Below, piece after piece: positions 16,721-24,981 of a DNA stretch of 64,000 bases. The DNA lies in contig NZ_BFCH01000028.1 in NCBI RefSeq assembly GCF_003112775.1, positions 1-64,000 on the forward strand, written 5' to 3'. A model generated the notes under the pieces. It was not told the origin of the DNA, made no database searches, and worked only from the letters and a program-made list of their open reading frames with translations. The position numbers and the translations under genes were made by a program. Origin of the DNA: Mycobacterium montefiorense. Its GTDB lineage: Bacteria > Actinomycetota > Actinomycetes > Mycobacteriales > Mycobacteriaceae. Positions within the stretch are counted from its first letter, which is position 1. Every line of letters starts with the position of its first letter.

Positions 16721-17795
16721 CTCACCTGACGAGACGGCGTTCCGGGAGCGGCTGCGCACCTGGCTTTCGGCGCACGCCAAGGAATTCTCCGGCTCCGGCG
16801 ACGAGTACTGGGCGCGCATGGCCGACTGGCATCGAGCCCTGTACGAGAACGGCTTTTTCGGCCTGTCCTGGCCACGCGATTGGGGTGGCCAGGACCTGGC
16901 GCCGGTGTACGACGTCATCGTCGACGAGGAGCTGGTACGCGCCGGCGCCCCGCCGCGCCCCAGCGTCGGCTATCTGGTGTACGGCATCGGCGCGCATGGC
17001 GGCGACGAGCTCCGGAAACGCTTCCTGCCCGGCATTATCAACGGCACCGAACGCTGGTGCCAGGGCTTTAGCGAACCAGGTGCCGGCTCGGATCTGGCGT
17101 CGCTGACCACCACCGCCACCCGGGACGGCGACAACTACGTCGTGCACGGGCACAAGATCTGGACCAGCTACTCCGACGTCGCCGATTACTGTCTGCTGCT
17201 GGCCCGCACCGATCCCGACGCCAAGCGGCACCGTGGCCTGTCGGCATTCGTGCTCGACATGAAACAGACTGGGGTGCAACAACGTCCGCTACAGATGATG
17301 AACGGCGTCACCAATGAATTCGGCCAAGTATTCTTCGACGGCGCCACGGTGCCGGCCGACCGGATGGTGGGTGCATCCGGTGACGGTTGGGCCGTGGCGA
17401 TGACCGTCGTCGGACACGAACGCGAGCCCTCCACCCTCGGCTACGCCGCGCGATACGGCAAGCTTGTCCGAGAACTGTTGGCACGCAACGACGGCGAGGT
17501 GTCCGAAGAGCTGGCCTGGGCCGCGGTTCAGTCGGACATGTTGACGCATCACGTGCGTCGGCGGTTGTCCGAACAGCTGGATGGGGTGTCGCACGGGTCG
17601 GAAGGCTCGCTGGACAAGTTGCTGATGACCTGGGTCGAACAATCGGTGGGGCACGCCGCATTGGCGGTCACCGGGACCCGTGATCCAGATCTGCTCAGCG
17701 CCTACCTGTACAGCCGTGCGCAGAGCGTCATGGGTGGGACATCACAGATACAGAAGAACATCATCGCTTCGCGAATCTTGGGATTGGGAGTCTGA
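16707..17795 (+). CDS. Acyl-CoA dehydrogenase, alpha-type subunit (FadE-like)
   Basis: This 362-aa protein starts at TTG behind AAGGAGATCGATC. It shows GFFGLSWPRDWGG, the FAD/substrate strand WCQGFSEPGAGSDLASL, the flavin segment YVVHGHKIWTSYSDVADYC, and the C-terminal MGGTSQIQKNIIASRILGLG. The position where many dehydrogenases carry catalytic Glu (YEGT) is Gly here, as in other mycobacterial heteromeric FadE proteins, so the base may come from elsewhere or from the partner. With the preceding short subunit it should form a heterotetramer that desaturates an acyl-CoA with a bulky substituent. Confidence 0.88.
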   Translation: MDFRDSPDETAFRERLRTWLSAHAKEFSGSGDEYWARMADWHRALYENGFFGLSWPRDWGGQDLAPVYDVIVDEELVRAGAPPRPSVGYLVYGIGAHGGDELRKRFLPGIINGTERWCQGFSEPGAGSDLASLTTTATRDGDNYVVHGHKIWTSYSDVADYCLLLARTDPDAKRHRGLSAFVLDMKQTGVQQRPLQMMNGVTNEFGQVFFDGATVPADRMVGASGDGWAVAMTVVGHEREPSTLGYAARYGKLVRELLARNDGEVSEELAWAAVQSDMLTHHVRRRLSEQLDGVSHGSEGSLDKLLMTWVEQSVGHAALAVTGTRDPDLLSAYLYSRAQSVMGGTSQIQKNIIASRILGLGV

Positions 17796-17796
17796 C

Positions 17797-18564
17797 GTGT
17801 ACGACATGCCTGCTGAAATCGACGTGCGTGCCGACGGTGCACTACGGATCATCACGCTGAACCGGCCGGATTCGCTGAACTCGGTCAACGACGATCTGCA
17901 CTCCGGGCTGGCACGGATCTGGCAGCGGTTAACCGATGATCCCACCGCCCGCGCGGCGGTGATCACCGGTGCCGGCAGAGCGTTCTCTGCCGGCGGCGAC
18001 TTCGGCTATCTCGAGGAACTTGCGAACGACGCCGACCTGCGGGCCAAGACCATCCGGGACGGGCGCGAAATCGTGCTGGGCATGGCGCGGTGCCGAATTC
18101 CAGTGGTAGCAGCCGTGAATGGCCCCGCGGTCGGTCTGGGCTGCAGCCTGGTTGCGCTGAGCGACATCGTCTACATCGCCGAAGATGCCTACCTAGCCGA
18201 TCCGCATGTACAGGTGGGGTTGGTGGCCGCCGACGGCGGACCGCTGACTTGGCCGCTGCACATCAGCCTGCTGCTGGCCAAGGAATACGCGCTGACCGGT
18301 GCCCGGATCAAAGCCCCTCGCGCCGTCGAACTGGGACTGGCCAACCACGTGGCGGCCGACCCCTTGGCCGAGGCAATCGCCTGCGCCAAAAAGATTTTGG
18401 AGCTACCTCAGCAGGCTGTCGAGAGCACCAAGCGGGTGCTCAACATCCATCTCGAGCGCGCGGTGCTCGCCAGCCTCGACTACGCCCTCTCGGCCGAGAG
18501 TCAGTCATTTTTGACCGAGGACTTCCGAGCCAACGTCGCGAAGTTCAACGCGTCGAAGAACTGA
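17797..18564 (+). CDS. Enoyl-CoA hydratase/isomerase (crotonase family)
   Basis: This 255-aa protein starts at GTG 17797 (GGGAG six bases upstream; an ATG three codons on is possible). It has LRIITLNRPDSLNSVNDDL, the oxyanion-hole segment VITGAGRAFSAGGDFGYL and the second segment VNGPAVGLGCSLVALSDIVY, then ADPHVQVGLVAADGG. The region where classical hydratases have the two catalytic glutamates reads GPAVGLGCS and QVGLVAADGG, so one or both may be absent, leaving hydratase, isomerase or hydrolase activity open. It is the last gene of the CoA-ligase operon. Confidence 0.87.
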   Translation: MYDMPAEIDVRADGALRIITLNRPDSLNSVNDDLHSGLARIWQRLTDDPTARAAVITGAGRAFSAGGDFGYLEELANDADLRAKTIRDGREIVLGMARCRIPVVAAVNGPAVGLGCSLVALSDIVYIAEDAYLADPHVQVGLVAADGGPLTWPLHISLLLAKEYALTGARIKAPRAVELGLANHVAADPLAEAIACAKKILELPQQAVESTKRVLNIHLERAVLASLDYALSAESQSFLTEDFRANVAKFNASKN

Positions 18565-18600
18565 GCCGCACTCGCGGCCCAGTTCTTCGACGGGGAGTGA

Positions 18601-18843
18601 CTAGCTCTTTGCCGCGGCCTTCTCGCGGGCCTCGGCTGTCTTCGCGGCACCACGCGCTGCCTCGGCCTGAGCCTCTTTTTTGGCCACATCGCGTTGTGCC
18701 TTCGCCTTGTCCTGCTGGGCGCGGCCTTCCTTGCGGAGACTCTCGTGATTGATCAGGATGCCGACGATCTCTTTGGTCTTCCCGATCGCGTCCTCGATGA
18801 CGCCCTTGATGCCTTCCACGAGTCCATTGTCGCGCTCACTCAT
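18601..18843 (-). CDS. CsbD-like stress protein (microaggregate-binding-protein type)
   Basis: This 80-aa hydrophilic protein begins MSERDNGLVEGIKGVIEDAIGKTKEIVG, the CsbD signature GxxxxxxGkxKe. It continues as a charged Ala/Lys/Glu/Gln helix likely to form an amphipathic rod or coiled coil. ATG 18843 has AAAGGAG upstream. Relatives are general stress proteins of unknown mechanism. A SigF-like promoter is visible at 18883-18908, which fits stress or stationary-phase expression. Confidence 0.8.
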   Translation of the reverse strand: MSERDNGLVEGIKGVIEDAIGKTKEIVGILINHESLRKEGRAQQDKAKAQRDVAKKEAQAEAARGAAKTAEAREKAAAKS

Positions 18844-18882
18844 GCTGGAACTCCTTTCGTGAAGTTGTCGGTCCTTTGACCC

Positions 18883-18908
18883 GTACCCAACGAGTCCGGC
18901 GCCGCAAC
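18883..18908 (-). promoter_or_regulatory. Possible SigF-type promoter for the CsbD-like gene
   Basis: On the minus strand GTTG is followed 16 bases later by GGGTAC, close to the mycobacterial SigF consensus GTTT-N15-17-GGGTAT, about 40 bases upstream of the start codon. This is a motif match with one change in each box and no experimental support. Confidence 0.35.
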
Positions 18909-19061
18909 GTCTAAACCGATGACACCGGTGTGGGGTCGGTCACTGTGGGCGTCTGCCTGCACCGCTGCGGCCGTGTGACTGGCCGTGACTCCCCGGCGCT
19001 CGGCGTGTCGGGTGGGTGTGTCGCGGCAGCCGCGACGATCGCCGGGTGAAATCCTGGAAGT

Positions 19062-19943
19062 TCAGCCGTCGTCGTGGTGCCGCAAGAAGTCCCGCATCAC
19101 GTCGTCGAAGCGCTGCGGCTCCTCGATGAAAGGCATGTGCGAACTCGACTCGAACAACTCGAACAACTCGAACCGCGAGTCCGCGATCCGCTGATGCATT
19201 TCCCACATGTGCTCGTGGGCGCATTCGTCGTACCTGCCCGCGATCACGAGGGTGGGCAGCGCGATCTCGCTCAACCGGTCGAACACATCCCAGCTGCGAA
19301 TGGTCCCGACGATGTGAAAGTCGCTGGGGCCGAACAATGTTTCGAAACTCTCGGCTCCCATGCGCATGAATGCCTCCTCGAGATCGCGCGGCCATGGGCG
19401 TACCCGGCACAGATACGTCTCGTTCCAGGTGCGGATCGCGTCTTGGTATTCGGGTGAGTACGTCGTACCGGCGGCTTCATGGTGGTCAATGGCGGATTGG
19501 GTGGCCGGGTCGAGATCGCGCTTCAGCCGTTCCACCATGCCGGCAAACGCGGGTATGGACGCGATGCTGTTGGAGATGGTCACGCTGGCCGCGGTCGACG
19601 GGATGTCGAGTACGTACTGCTGCGCCAGCATGCCACCCCACGAGTTGCCGAACAGATGGAAGCGCTGTAAGCCAAGAGCCTGAATGACGGTGTCCATTTC
19701 GGCGACCGAACGCTGGATCGTCCAAAGGTCAGGGTTCGACGGGCACTCGGAATTTCCGCAGCCAAGCTGATCCCAGAAGATGACTTCGCGCTCGTTGGCC
19801 AAACGTTCAAGCGAAAGCAAGTAGTTGTGCGGTACGCCGGGCCCGCCGTGAATGGCAAGCAGCGGACGACCCGGCCCACCGCCGACGCGCTTGAACCAAA
19901 CATTCCCGCCCGGGACCGCGATGGTCCCCTCCGACTGAGTCAT
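19062..19943 (-). CDS. Proline iminopeptidase-family alpha/beta hydrolase (S33)
   Basis: This 293-aa protein begins MTQSEGTIAVPGGNVWFKRV. It has the oxyanion motif HGGPG (about residues 32-36), the dipeptidase-type WDQLGCGNS segment and nucleophile elbow GNSWGG (Ser101). The acid is probably in AGRYDE and the His in SSSHMPF. These features place it with proline iminopeptidases and related amino-acid amidases. An upstream in-frame Met (19982) would add an Arg-rich stretch, so 19943 is preferred. It is divergent from the thiolase gene across regulon site 2 and may or may not be controlled by it. Confidence 0.85.
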   Translation of the reverse strand: MTQSEGTIAVPGGNVWFKRVGGGPGRPLLAIHGGPGVPHNYLLSLERLANEREVIFWDQLGCGNSECPSNPDLWTIQRSVAEMDTVIQALGLQRFHLFGNSWGGMLAQQYVLDIPSTAASVTISNSIASIPAFAGMVERLKRDLDPATQSAIDHHEAAGTTYSPEYQDAIRTWNETYLCRVRPWPRDLEEAFMRMGAESFETLFGPSDFHIVGTIRSWDVFDRLSEIALPTLVIAGRYDECAHEHMWEMHQRIADSRFELFELFESSSHMPFIEEPQRFDDVMRDFLRHHDDG

Positions 19944-20056
19944 GGCTGGCCGCCGCCTCCTACCTCTGATGAGCAGTGGCACGAAATCGTAGTCGGTGAG
20001 TCCGGCGGTGAGCCGGGCGGCGGCGGATCATCTTGCAACTGAGACTCTCGAAATGA

Positions 20057-20071
20057 GAGAATAGTGTTCTC
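20057..20071. promoter_or_regulatory. Operator GAGAAT-AGT-GTTCTC (regulon site 2)
   Basis: This is an 11-of-12 match to the GAGAAT-N3-ATTCTC palindrome, 58 bases upstream of the thiolase start and 113 bases from the divergent iminopeptidase start. It would place the thiolase-MeaB operon in the same regulon as the CoA-ligase operon at 14422. Confidence 0.65.
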
Positions 20072-20129
20072 ATGAACGTGCGGCAGATTCTCGACGTTTC
20101 GCACCGCGCTGGCTGAACTGGAGAAACCC

Positions 20130-21095
20130 GTGCCTGAAGCTGACATCGTGTCCGCGCTGCGCACCCCGATCGGCACCGCCCGGACGGGAACGCTGGGCGA
20201 CACCAGCGCGTTCGACCTCGCACACCACGTCGTTTCCGAGGCGGCCACAGACCTGGATCCGGCGCAGGTCGACGACGTGATCCTGGGTGAGGGGCTCTAC
20301 GGCGGCGGCGTGGTCGCCCGCCATGCGGCGATCACGGCGGGGCTGTCCCACGTGCCCGGTCTGGCCAACAATCGGCATTGCGCGGCCGGGCAGGCGGCGA
20401 TGCAGAGCGCGGCGGCCAGCATGCGCGCCGGGATGGACGCCTGGGCGTTGCGGTCGCATCGCAACGCGATCGCCGCGATCGACGAAGGTCGCTTCAAGGA
20501 AGAGATCGTTGCGATCGAGACGCCGCACGGGCTGCTCTCGGTCGACGAGCACCCGCGTCGCGACACCACGATGGAGAAACTGGCCGCGCTCAAGCCGCTG
20601 CATCCCGAGATCGAGGGCTTTTCGATCACCGCCGGTAATGCGTGTGGTGCCAACGACGGTGCGGCGGCGTTGGTCATCGCAAGCGACCGGCTGGGCGCCC
20701 AACTAGGTTTGCCCGCGCTGGCCACCGTACGGTCCTGGGCGTCGGTCGGCGTCGACCCCGCGATCACCGGTCTGGCGCCCGTCGCTGCGATCCCGAAAGC
20801 CCTTGCCCGTGCCGGTATTTCGATCTCCGATGTGGACCTGTTCGAAATCAACGAGGCGTTCGCGGCGATGTGCGTGGCGACCATCAAGATGCTCGAACTC
20901 GATCCCGAGAAGGTGAACGTCAGCGGTAGCGGTAGCGGCCGCGGTCTCGGACATCCGGTGGCGGCCACCGGAGCCAGGATGCTGGTCACCCTGGTGCACG
21001 AACTGCGGCGGCATGGCGGCGGAATCGGTGTCGCCGCCATGTGTGCCGGCGGCGGCATGGGTTCCGCGACGGTCATCGAGGTCCCGGCTCCATAA
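20130..21095 (+). CDS. Thiolase (acetyl-CoA acetyltransferase family) with an internal deletion
   Basis: Family motifs are present in order: ALRTPIG at the N-terminus, the acyl-carrying cysteine in NRHCAAGQAAMQ (Cys84), GNACGANDGAAALVIAS, FEINEAFAAM, the catalytic His in RGLGHPVAATGAR and the second Cys in AAMCAGGGMGSA. At 321 aa it is about 65-70 residues shorter than usual. The gap is around residue 102, where SMRAGMD runs straight into AWALRSH; the GG-ESMS loop and its following segment are missing. The frame is intact. The catalytic residues remain but the loop domain that shapes the CoA and acyl site is gone, so activity is doubtful. It is followed by MeaB after seven bases. Confidence 0.82.
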   Translation: MPEADIVSALRTPIGTARTGTLGDTSAFDLAHHVVSEAATDLDPAQVDDVILGEGLYGGGVVARHAAITAGLSHVPGLANNRHCAAGQAAMQSAAASMRAGMDAWALRSHRNAIAAIDEGRFKEEIVAIETPHGLLSVDEHPRRDTTMEKLAALKPLHPEIEGFSITAGNACGANDGAAALVIASDRLGAQLGLPALATVRSWASVGVDPAITGLAPVAAIPKALARAGISISDVDLFEINEAFAAMCVATIKMLELDPEKVNVSGSGSGRGLGHPVAATGARMLVTLVHELRRHGGGIGVAAMCAGGGMGSATVIEVPAP

Positions 21096-21102
21096 TGTGT
21101 CC

Positions 21103-21990
21103 ATGACGATCGCCGACCTAATTGCCGGAGCGCGCAACGGATCTCCGCGCGCGGCGGGTCGGCTGCTCAGCCTCGTCGAAGGTGAACGTCGCGACGAGGT
21201 GCTGGCCAGCATTGGTCCCGCAAGCGCGTTGCGGATGCGTGTCGTCGGTGTCACCGGACCGCCCGGCGCAGGAAAGTCGACAACGGTCGCGGCCCTCGTC
21301 GGTGCCTACCGCGAGCGCGGCTGCCGGGTGGCCGTGCTGGCCGTGGACCCGTCGTCGCCATTCAGCGGCGGCGCGCTGCTGGGTGACCGAATTCGAATGG
21401 CCGCCCATATCAACGACTCTGACGTGCTGATTCGTTCGGTGGCAAGCCGCGGTCATCTCGGGGGTCTGGCCGCCGCGGTGCCTGCGGCCATCCGTTTGCT
21501 GGGTGCGATCGGCTACGACATGGTGCTGCTGGAAACCGTCGGGGTGGGACAGTCGGAGATCGAGATTGCCGCGGTAGCCGACCCCACCATCGTCATCCTC
21601 AACCCCGGTGCGGGCGACGCGGTCCAGGCCGCCAAAGCGGGCGTGCTGGAGGTTGCCGACATCGTGGCGGTCAACAAGGCCGACCGGGACGGTGCCGAAC
21701 AGACCGTGCGGGACCTGCGCGCCGAGACCAAGGCCCCGATCGTCAGCCTCATCGCTGCGCGGGGCGATGGTGTCGCCGATCTCGTCGCCGCCATCGACGA
21801 CCATCACCGCACCGACAGCCGTGAGCGCCGGGTGACTCGCGCCCGCGCGCAAATCCTTTCGCTGGCCCAAACCCAGCTGCGCAGCCAGCCGGATCTTGAC
21901 CGGCTCGCGGAATCGGTGGTCGACGGCCAGGCCGACCCGTATTCGGCGGCCGCGCAGCTGCTGTTAGGCGCAGGTCAGGGCAAGGATTGA
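21103..21990 (+). CDS. meaB: MeaB/ArgK-type G3E GTPase (B12 mutase chaperone)
   Basis: This 295-aa GTPase has Walker A VGVTGPPGAGKST (about residues 48-60), the switch region VDPSSPFSGGALLGDRIRM, the DMVLLETVGVGQSEIEIA block and NKAD for guanine recognition. MeaB proteins load and protect adenosylcobalamin in methylmalonyl-CoA-type mutases. The natural client here is the split mutase at 8225-10243, 11 kb away; no other mutase is in the window. It follows the thiolase in one operon under regulon site 2. ATG 21103 (MTIADLIAGARNG) fits relatives; GTG 21097 is an alternative. Confidence 0.92.
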   Translation: MTIADLIAGARNGSPRAAGRLLSLVEGERRDEVLASIGPASALRMRVVGVTGPPGAGKSTTVAALVGAYRERGCRVAVLAVDPSSPFSGGALLGDRIRMAAHINDSDVLIRSVASRGHLGGLAAAVPAAIRLLGAIGYDMVLLETVGVGQSEIEIAAVADPTIVILNPGAGDAVQAAKAGVLEVADIVAVNKADRDGAEQTVRDLRAETKAPIVSLIAARGDGVADLVAAIDDHHRTDSRERRVTRARAQILSLAQTQLRSQPDLDRLAESVVDGQADPYSAAAQLLLGAGQGKD

Positions 21991-22115
21991 GGTCGCTTGT
22001 CCCCCAATCGGGGGAACGGAATTCATCTGGATTGCGACCCGATCGGCGGAGGTTGGCCCAGCGCCACCCGCATAACTTAACTCTTGTATCCACGACGAGT
22101 TAGGAGCCACCGAAC

Positions 22116-23015
22116 ATGACTCGCACACCCGAACTGTCAGCGGCATGGTTGCGTGAGCAACTGGAGCTGTACCGCCAAATGTGGGTCTTGCGCCTGCTCG
22201 ACATGGCAGTGGAGGAGATGCGTATCGACGGTCGGCTCAACCAACCCGTCCAGGCCGCGCTCGGCCAAGAGGCGGTGGCAATCGGCACCGCCGCGGCACT
22301 TCGTCCCGGCGACTTCATGACCACCGCCATCATCCACATGCAGCATGCCCAGCAGATCAGTTGCGCGCTGCCGCTGGGCCCGGCCATCGCGGCGCTCAGC
22401 AGCCCGGATTTCGGTCCTGACGGCGACGAGGAAGCCCCGTTCGTGGCTTCAGTTCGTGGGTTATGTTCTCTCTCAAGCGCTTTGCAGCAGTCACCGCTGC
22501 TGGCCGTCGGGCACGCCTACGGTAAGCAACTGATGGACGACGGCGGGGTCACGGTCTGTGTCATGGAAAGTAGTGACGCGAAATCGGCAGACTTCGCCGA
22601 GGCCGCGCACATCGCCCTGTCCTGGCAGCTTCCGGTGGTGTTCGTTGTCGAAAATGCGCGTGAGGAAGCCAACGTAAGCGAGTGTCACGGGCTGCCAGTG
22701 ATATCAATCGATGGCAACGACGTTGCGGTGGTTCGTGATTCGGTCGCCGGCGCCGTGCGATGCGCGAGCGCGGGCGGAGGTCCGGTTCTGGTTCACGCGA
22801 TGACCCAGCGCGAGGATGGTGTCGTCTGGGTGGGCCCACTGGTTCTGGAAAGGGAGCGGCTGATTGACGCCGGCGTCAGTGCCGCCCACCTCTACGAGGT
22901 GGAGCGCCGAGCCCGTCACCTGGTCGCCGAGGCTGAGGCCTTCGCGAAGGTCATCCTGTGGGATGACCAGCCGGCGCCGATTCGGGAGCCGGAGGTGTGG
23001 CCTGCCGCTAGCTGA
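22116..23015 (+). CDS. Degenerate pyruvate/branched-chain dehydrogenase E1-alpha homologue
   Basis: This 299-aa protein aligns with E1-alpha subunits: LYRQMWVLRLLDMAVEEMRIDGRL, then QAALGQEAVAIGTAAALRPGDF and ALSWQLPVVFVVEN. The thiamine diphosphate motif, normally GDG at the start and NN at the end, reads VMESSDAKSADF (residues 149-160) and ENA, so the metal/cofactor site is lost. The region 100-130 that should hold the HxRG-like and GGSMH loops is also unlike the family. No E1-beta or E2 is adjacent. It is probably not a working E1. It may be a regulatory pseudoenzyme or a decaying gene kept in frame. Its 3' end overlaps that of the convergent response regulator by eight bases. Confidence 0.7.
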   Translation: MTRTPELSAAWLREQLELYRQMWVLRLLDMAVEEMRIDGRLNQPVQAALGQEAVAIGTAAALRPGDFMTTAIIHMQHAQQISCALPLGPAIAALSSPDFGPDGDEEAPFVASVRGLCSLSSALQQSPLLAVGHAYGKQLMDDGGVTVCVMESSDAKSADFAEAAHIALSWQLPVVFVVENAREEANVSECHGLPVISIDGNDVAVVRDSVAGAVRCASAGGGPVLVHAMTQREDGVVWVGPLVLERERLIDAGVSAAHLYEVERRARHLVAEAEAFAKVILWDDQPAPIREPEVWPAAS

Positions 23016-23661
23016 GTAGACCTTGCCGCATTGCCTCGGCGACAGCAGCTGCGCGATCGCTGACTCCGAGTTTCTCGTATAACCGCTGGACATGCGTTTT
23101 GACCGTGGAGGGTGCGACGAACAGCTCGCCTGCGATCGCGGGGATGCTTTGACCGCGAGCGATCCGATTGAGCACCTCGCGCTCCCGGGCGCTGAGGACA
23201 GGAGCCGTCGGCTCCGCTCGCTGCCGAATCTGTGCGGCAAGCCCTCCGGCAAGCGAGGGTGCCACCACGTCGTTTCCGTTCGCGCAATCGAGCACCGCTT
23301 TGACGATCTCGGTGCGCGTCGAGTCCTTGAGCAGAAAGCCGGCTGCACCTTGCTGCAGCGCTTGATACACGATCGCGGCCTCGTCATGCGCCGACAGCAG
23401 CAGGACGCGCGTGGGCAGATCGTTACTTCGCACCGCCGCGGCTACCTGAGCGCCATCCATGCCGGGCATCCGGAAGTCGAGCAATGCGACGTCGGGAAGG
23501 TGCTCCTTGATCAGTTCCAGCGCTTGGGTGCCGTCATCCGCCTCGCCGACGACGTTTACCTCGCCGCTGAGAGCCAGGGCTCGTACCACGCCTTCCCGGA
23601 AGAGCGGGTGATCATCGCCGACAACGACGCGGACCTTCTCGGGCGTTGCTGCGCCGGCCAT
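23008..23661 (-). CDS. Response regulator, NarL/FixJ family
   Basis: This 217-aa regulator has a receiver domain with the acidic pair Asp16/Asp17, phospho-acceptor Asp62 in LLDFRMPGMDG and conserved Lys in FLLKDS. A LuxR-type helix-turn-helix follows at about 155-215 (LSAREREVLNRIARGQSIPAIAGELFVAPSTVKTHVQRLYEKLGV). It is divergent from the histidine kinase gene across 56 bases, so the two form a two-component pair. Targets are unknown; the adjacent E1-alpha-like gene is one candidate. Confidence 0.93.
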   Translation of the reverse strand: MAGAATPEKVRVVVGDDHPLFREGVVRALALSGEVNVVGEADDGTQALELIKEHLPDVALLDFRMPGMDGAQVAAAVRSNDLPTRVLLLSAHDEAAIVYQALQQGAAGFLLKDSTRTEIVKAVLDCANGNDVVAPSLAGGLAAQIRQRAEPTAPVLSAREREVLNRIARGQSIPAIAGELFVAPSTVKTHVQRLYEKLGVSDRAAAVAEAMRQGLLS

Positions 23662-23717
23662 GGCGGACAGTCTAGCGGTTCGCCGTACCTGCGCAGATTG
23701 CTATTGGGGACAACCTG

Positions 23718-24977
23718 ATGCGGGTTTTGCCATTTAGCCCCAGAGTGGCGAGTACAGATGAATACTGTGTTCGCGTGGCGGATACCAGCGATGCAGAGTT
23801 GCATCGGGTACGCGGGATTCACCAACTGCGCTCGTATCGAATCGCGTCTGTGGTTCGGATCGGCGTAGTTGGGTTGATGGTCGCCGCCATGATGATCGGC
23901 ACCAGCCGGTCCGAGTGGCTGCAGCAGAGTGTACTGATCGCGGTGTACGCGGTCATCGCACTGTGCGCCGCGGCGCTCGCATTTTTCCCGTTTCGTCAAT
24001 GGGTTGCGGTGGGGGCGCTGGAACCAGTTGCTTTCACCATCATCGACGTCATCGCCTTGACCGTCTTCCAGCTGCTGTCCACTGGCGCGGTCTATCCCTT
24101 GTTGATCATGACCATGCTGCCCATCCTGTTGGGCCTTGACGTCTCTTCGCGCCGCGCCGCGCTGGTGCTGATCTTCTCCATGGTGGGGTTCGCGATCGCG
24201 GTGCTCCAGGACCCGGAGATGCTGCGCTCGATCGGGGTGTTCGAGGCCGCTTTTCGCTTTGTGCTGTACGGGTTCCTATGTGCCACTGCATACATGGCGG
24301 TCCGTATCGCAGATCGGCACACGCGCTCGGTCGCAGGCTTAAGCGTGCTGCGCGAGGAATTGCTTGCTCAGACGATGACGGCGTCGGATGTGTTGCAGCG
24401 CCGGATTTCGGAGTCCATTCACGACGGACCGCTGCAAGACATCCTGGCGGTGCGTCACGAACTCGTCGAGCTGGAGACCACGCTCCCGGGTGACGAGCGC
24501 GTCGAGCGCGCGCTGGCCGGTCTGCAAGTCGCGTCACACAGCCTGCGGCAGGCGACTTTCGAGCTGCACCCGGCCGTGCTCGAACAGGTTGGGCTGGCGG
24601 CAGCGGTGCATCAGTTGGCCTCGGATTCGGCACAGCGCTCGGGCATCCAGATCTCCACGGAGATCGATTACCCGAACCGCGATGAGATCGACCCGATCGT
24701 GTTCGGTGTGGTTCGGGAATTGGTGTCGAACGTCGTGCAGCACTCGCACGCCCGCCGGGCATCGATCAAGCTGGGGGTCACCGACCACAGATGTGTTTTG
24801 CATGTGATCGACGACGGGGCGGGATTCAATACCGAGACCATGGCACGCCGGTTGGGGGAGGGCCACATCGGTCTGGCGTCGCATCGCGCCCGGGTGGACG
24901 CCGCCGGCGGCGTGTTCGTTTTCCTCGACACCGCGGTGGGCACCCACATCTGCGTGGAAGTGCCGCTGAAGTCGTGA
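23718..24977 (+). CDS. Sensor histidine kinase, NarX/HisKA_3 type, membrane-bound
   Basis: This 419-aa kinase has about five or six hydrophobic segments between residues 44 and 195. The dimerisation helix carries phospho-acceptor His235 in ISESIHDGPLQD. The ATPase domain has the N-box Asn338 (VRELVSNVVQHSH), DDGAGF (365-370) and GHIGLASH (382-389). No periplasmic sensor loop of any size is visible, so it probably senses something in or at the membrane. Its partner is the divergent NarL-type regulator. ATG 23718 is used; internal GTG starts before residue 20 are possible. Confidence 0.92.
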   Translation: MRVLPFSPRVASTDEYCVRVADTSDAELHRVRGIHQLRSYRIASVVRIGVVGLMVAAMMIGTSRSEWLQQSVLIAVYAVIALCAAALAFFPFRQWVAVGALEPVAFTIIDVIALTVFQLLSTGAVYPLLIMTMLPILLGLDVSSRRAALVLIFSMVGFAIAVLQDPEMLRSIGVFEAAFRFVLYGFLCATAYMAVRIADRHTRSVAGLSVLREELLAQTMTASDVLQRRISESIHDGPLQDILAVRHELVELETTLPGDERVERALAGLQVASHSLRQATFELHPAVLEQVGLAAAVHQLASDSAQRSGIQISTEIDYPNRDEIDPIVFGVVRELVSNVVQHSHARRASIKLGVTDHRCVLHVIDDGAGFNTETMARRLGEGHIGLASHRARVDAAGGVFVFLDTAVGTHICVEVPLKS

Positions 24978-24981
24978 ACAG

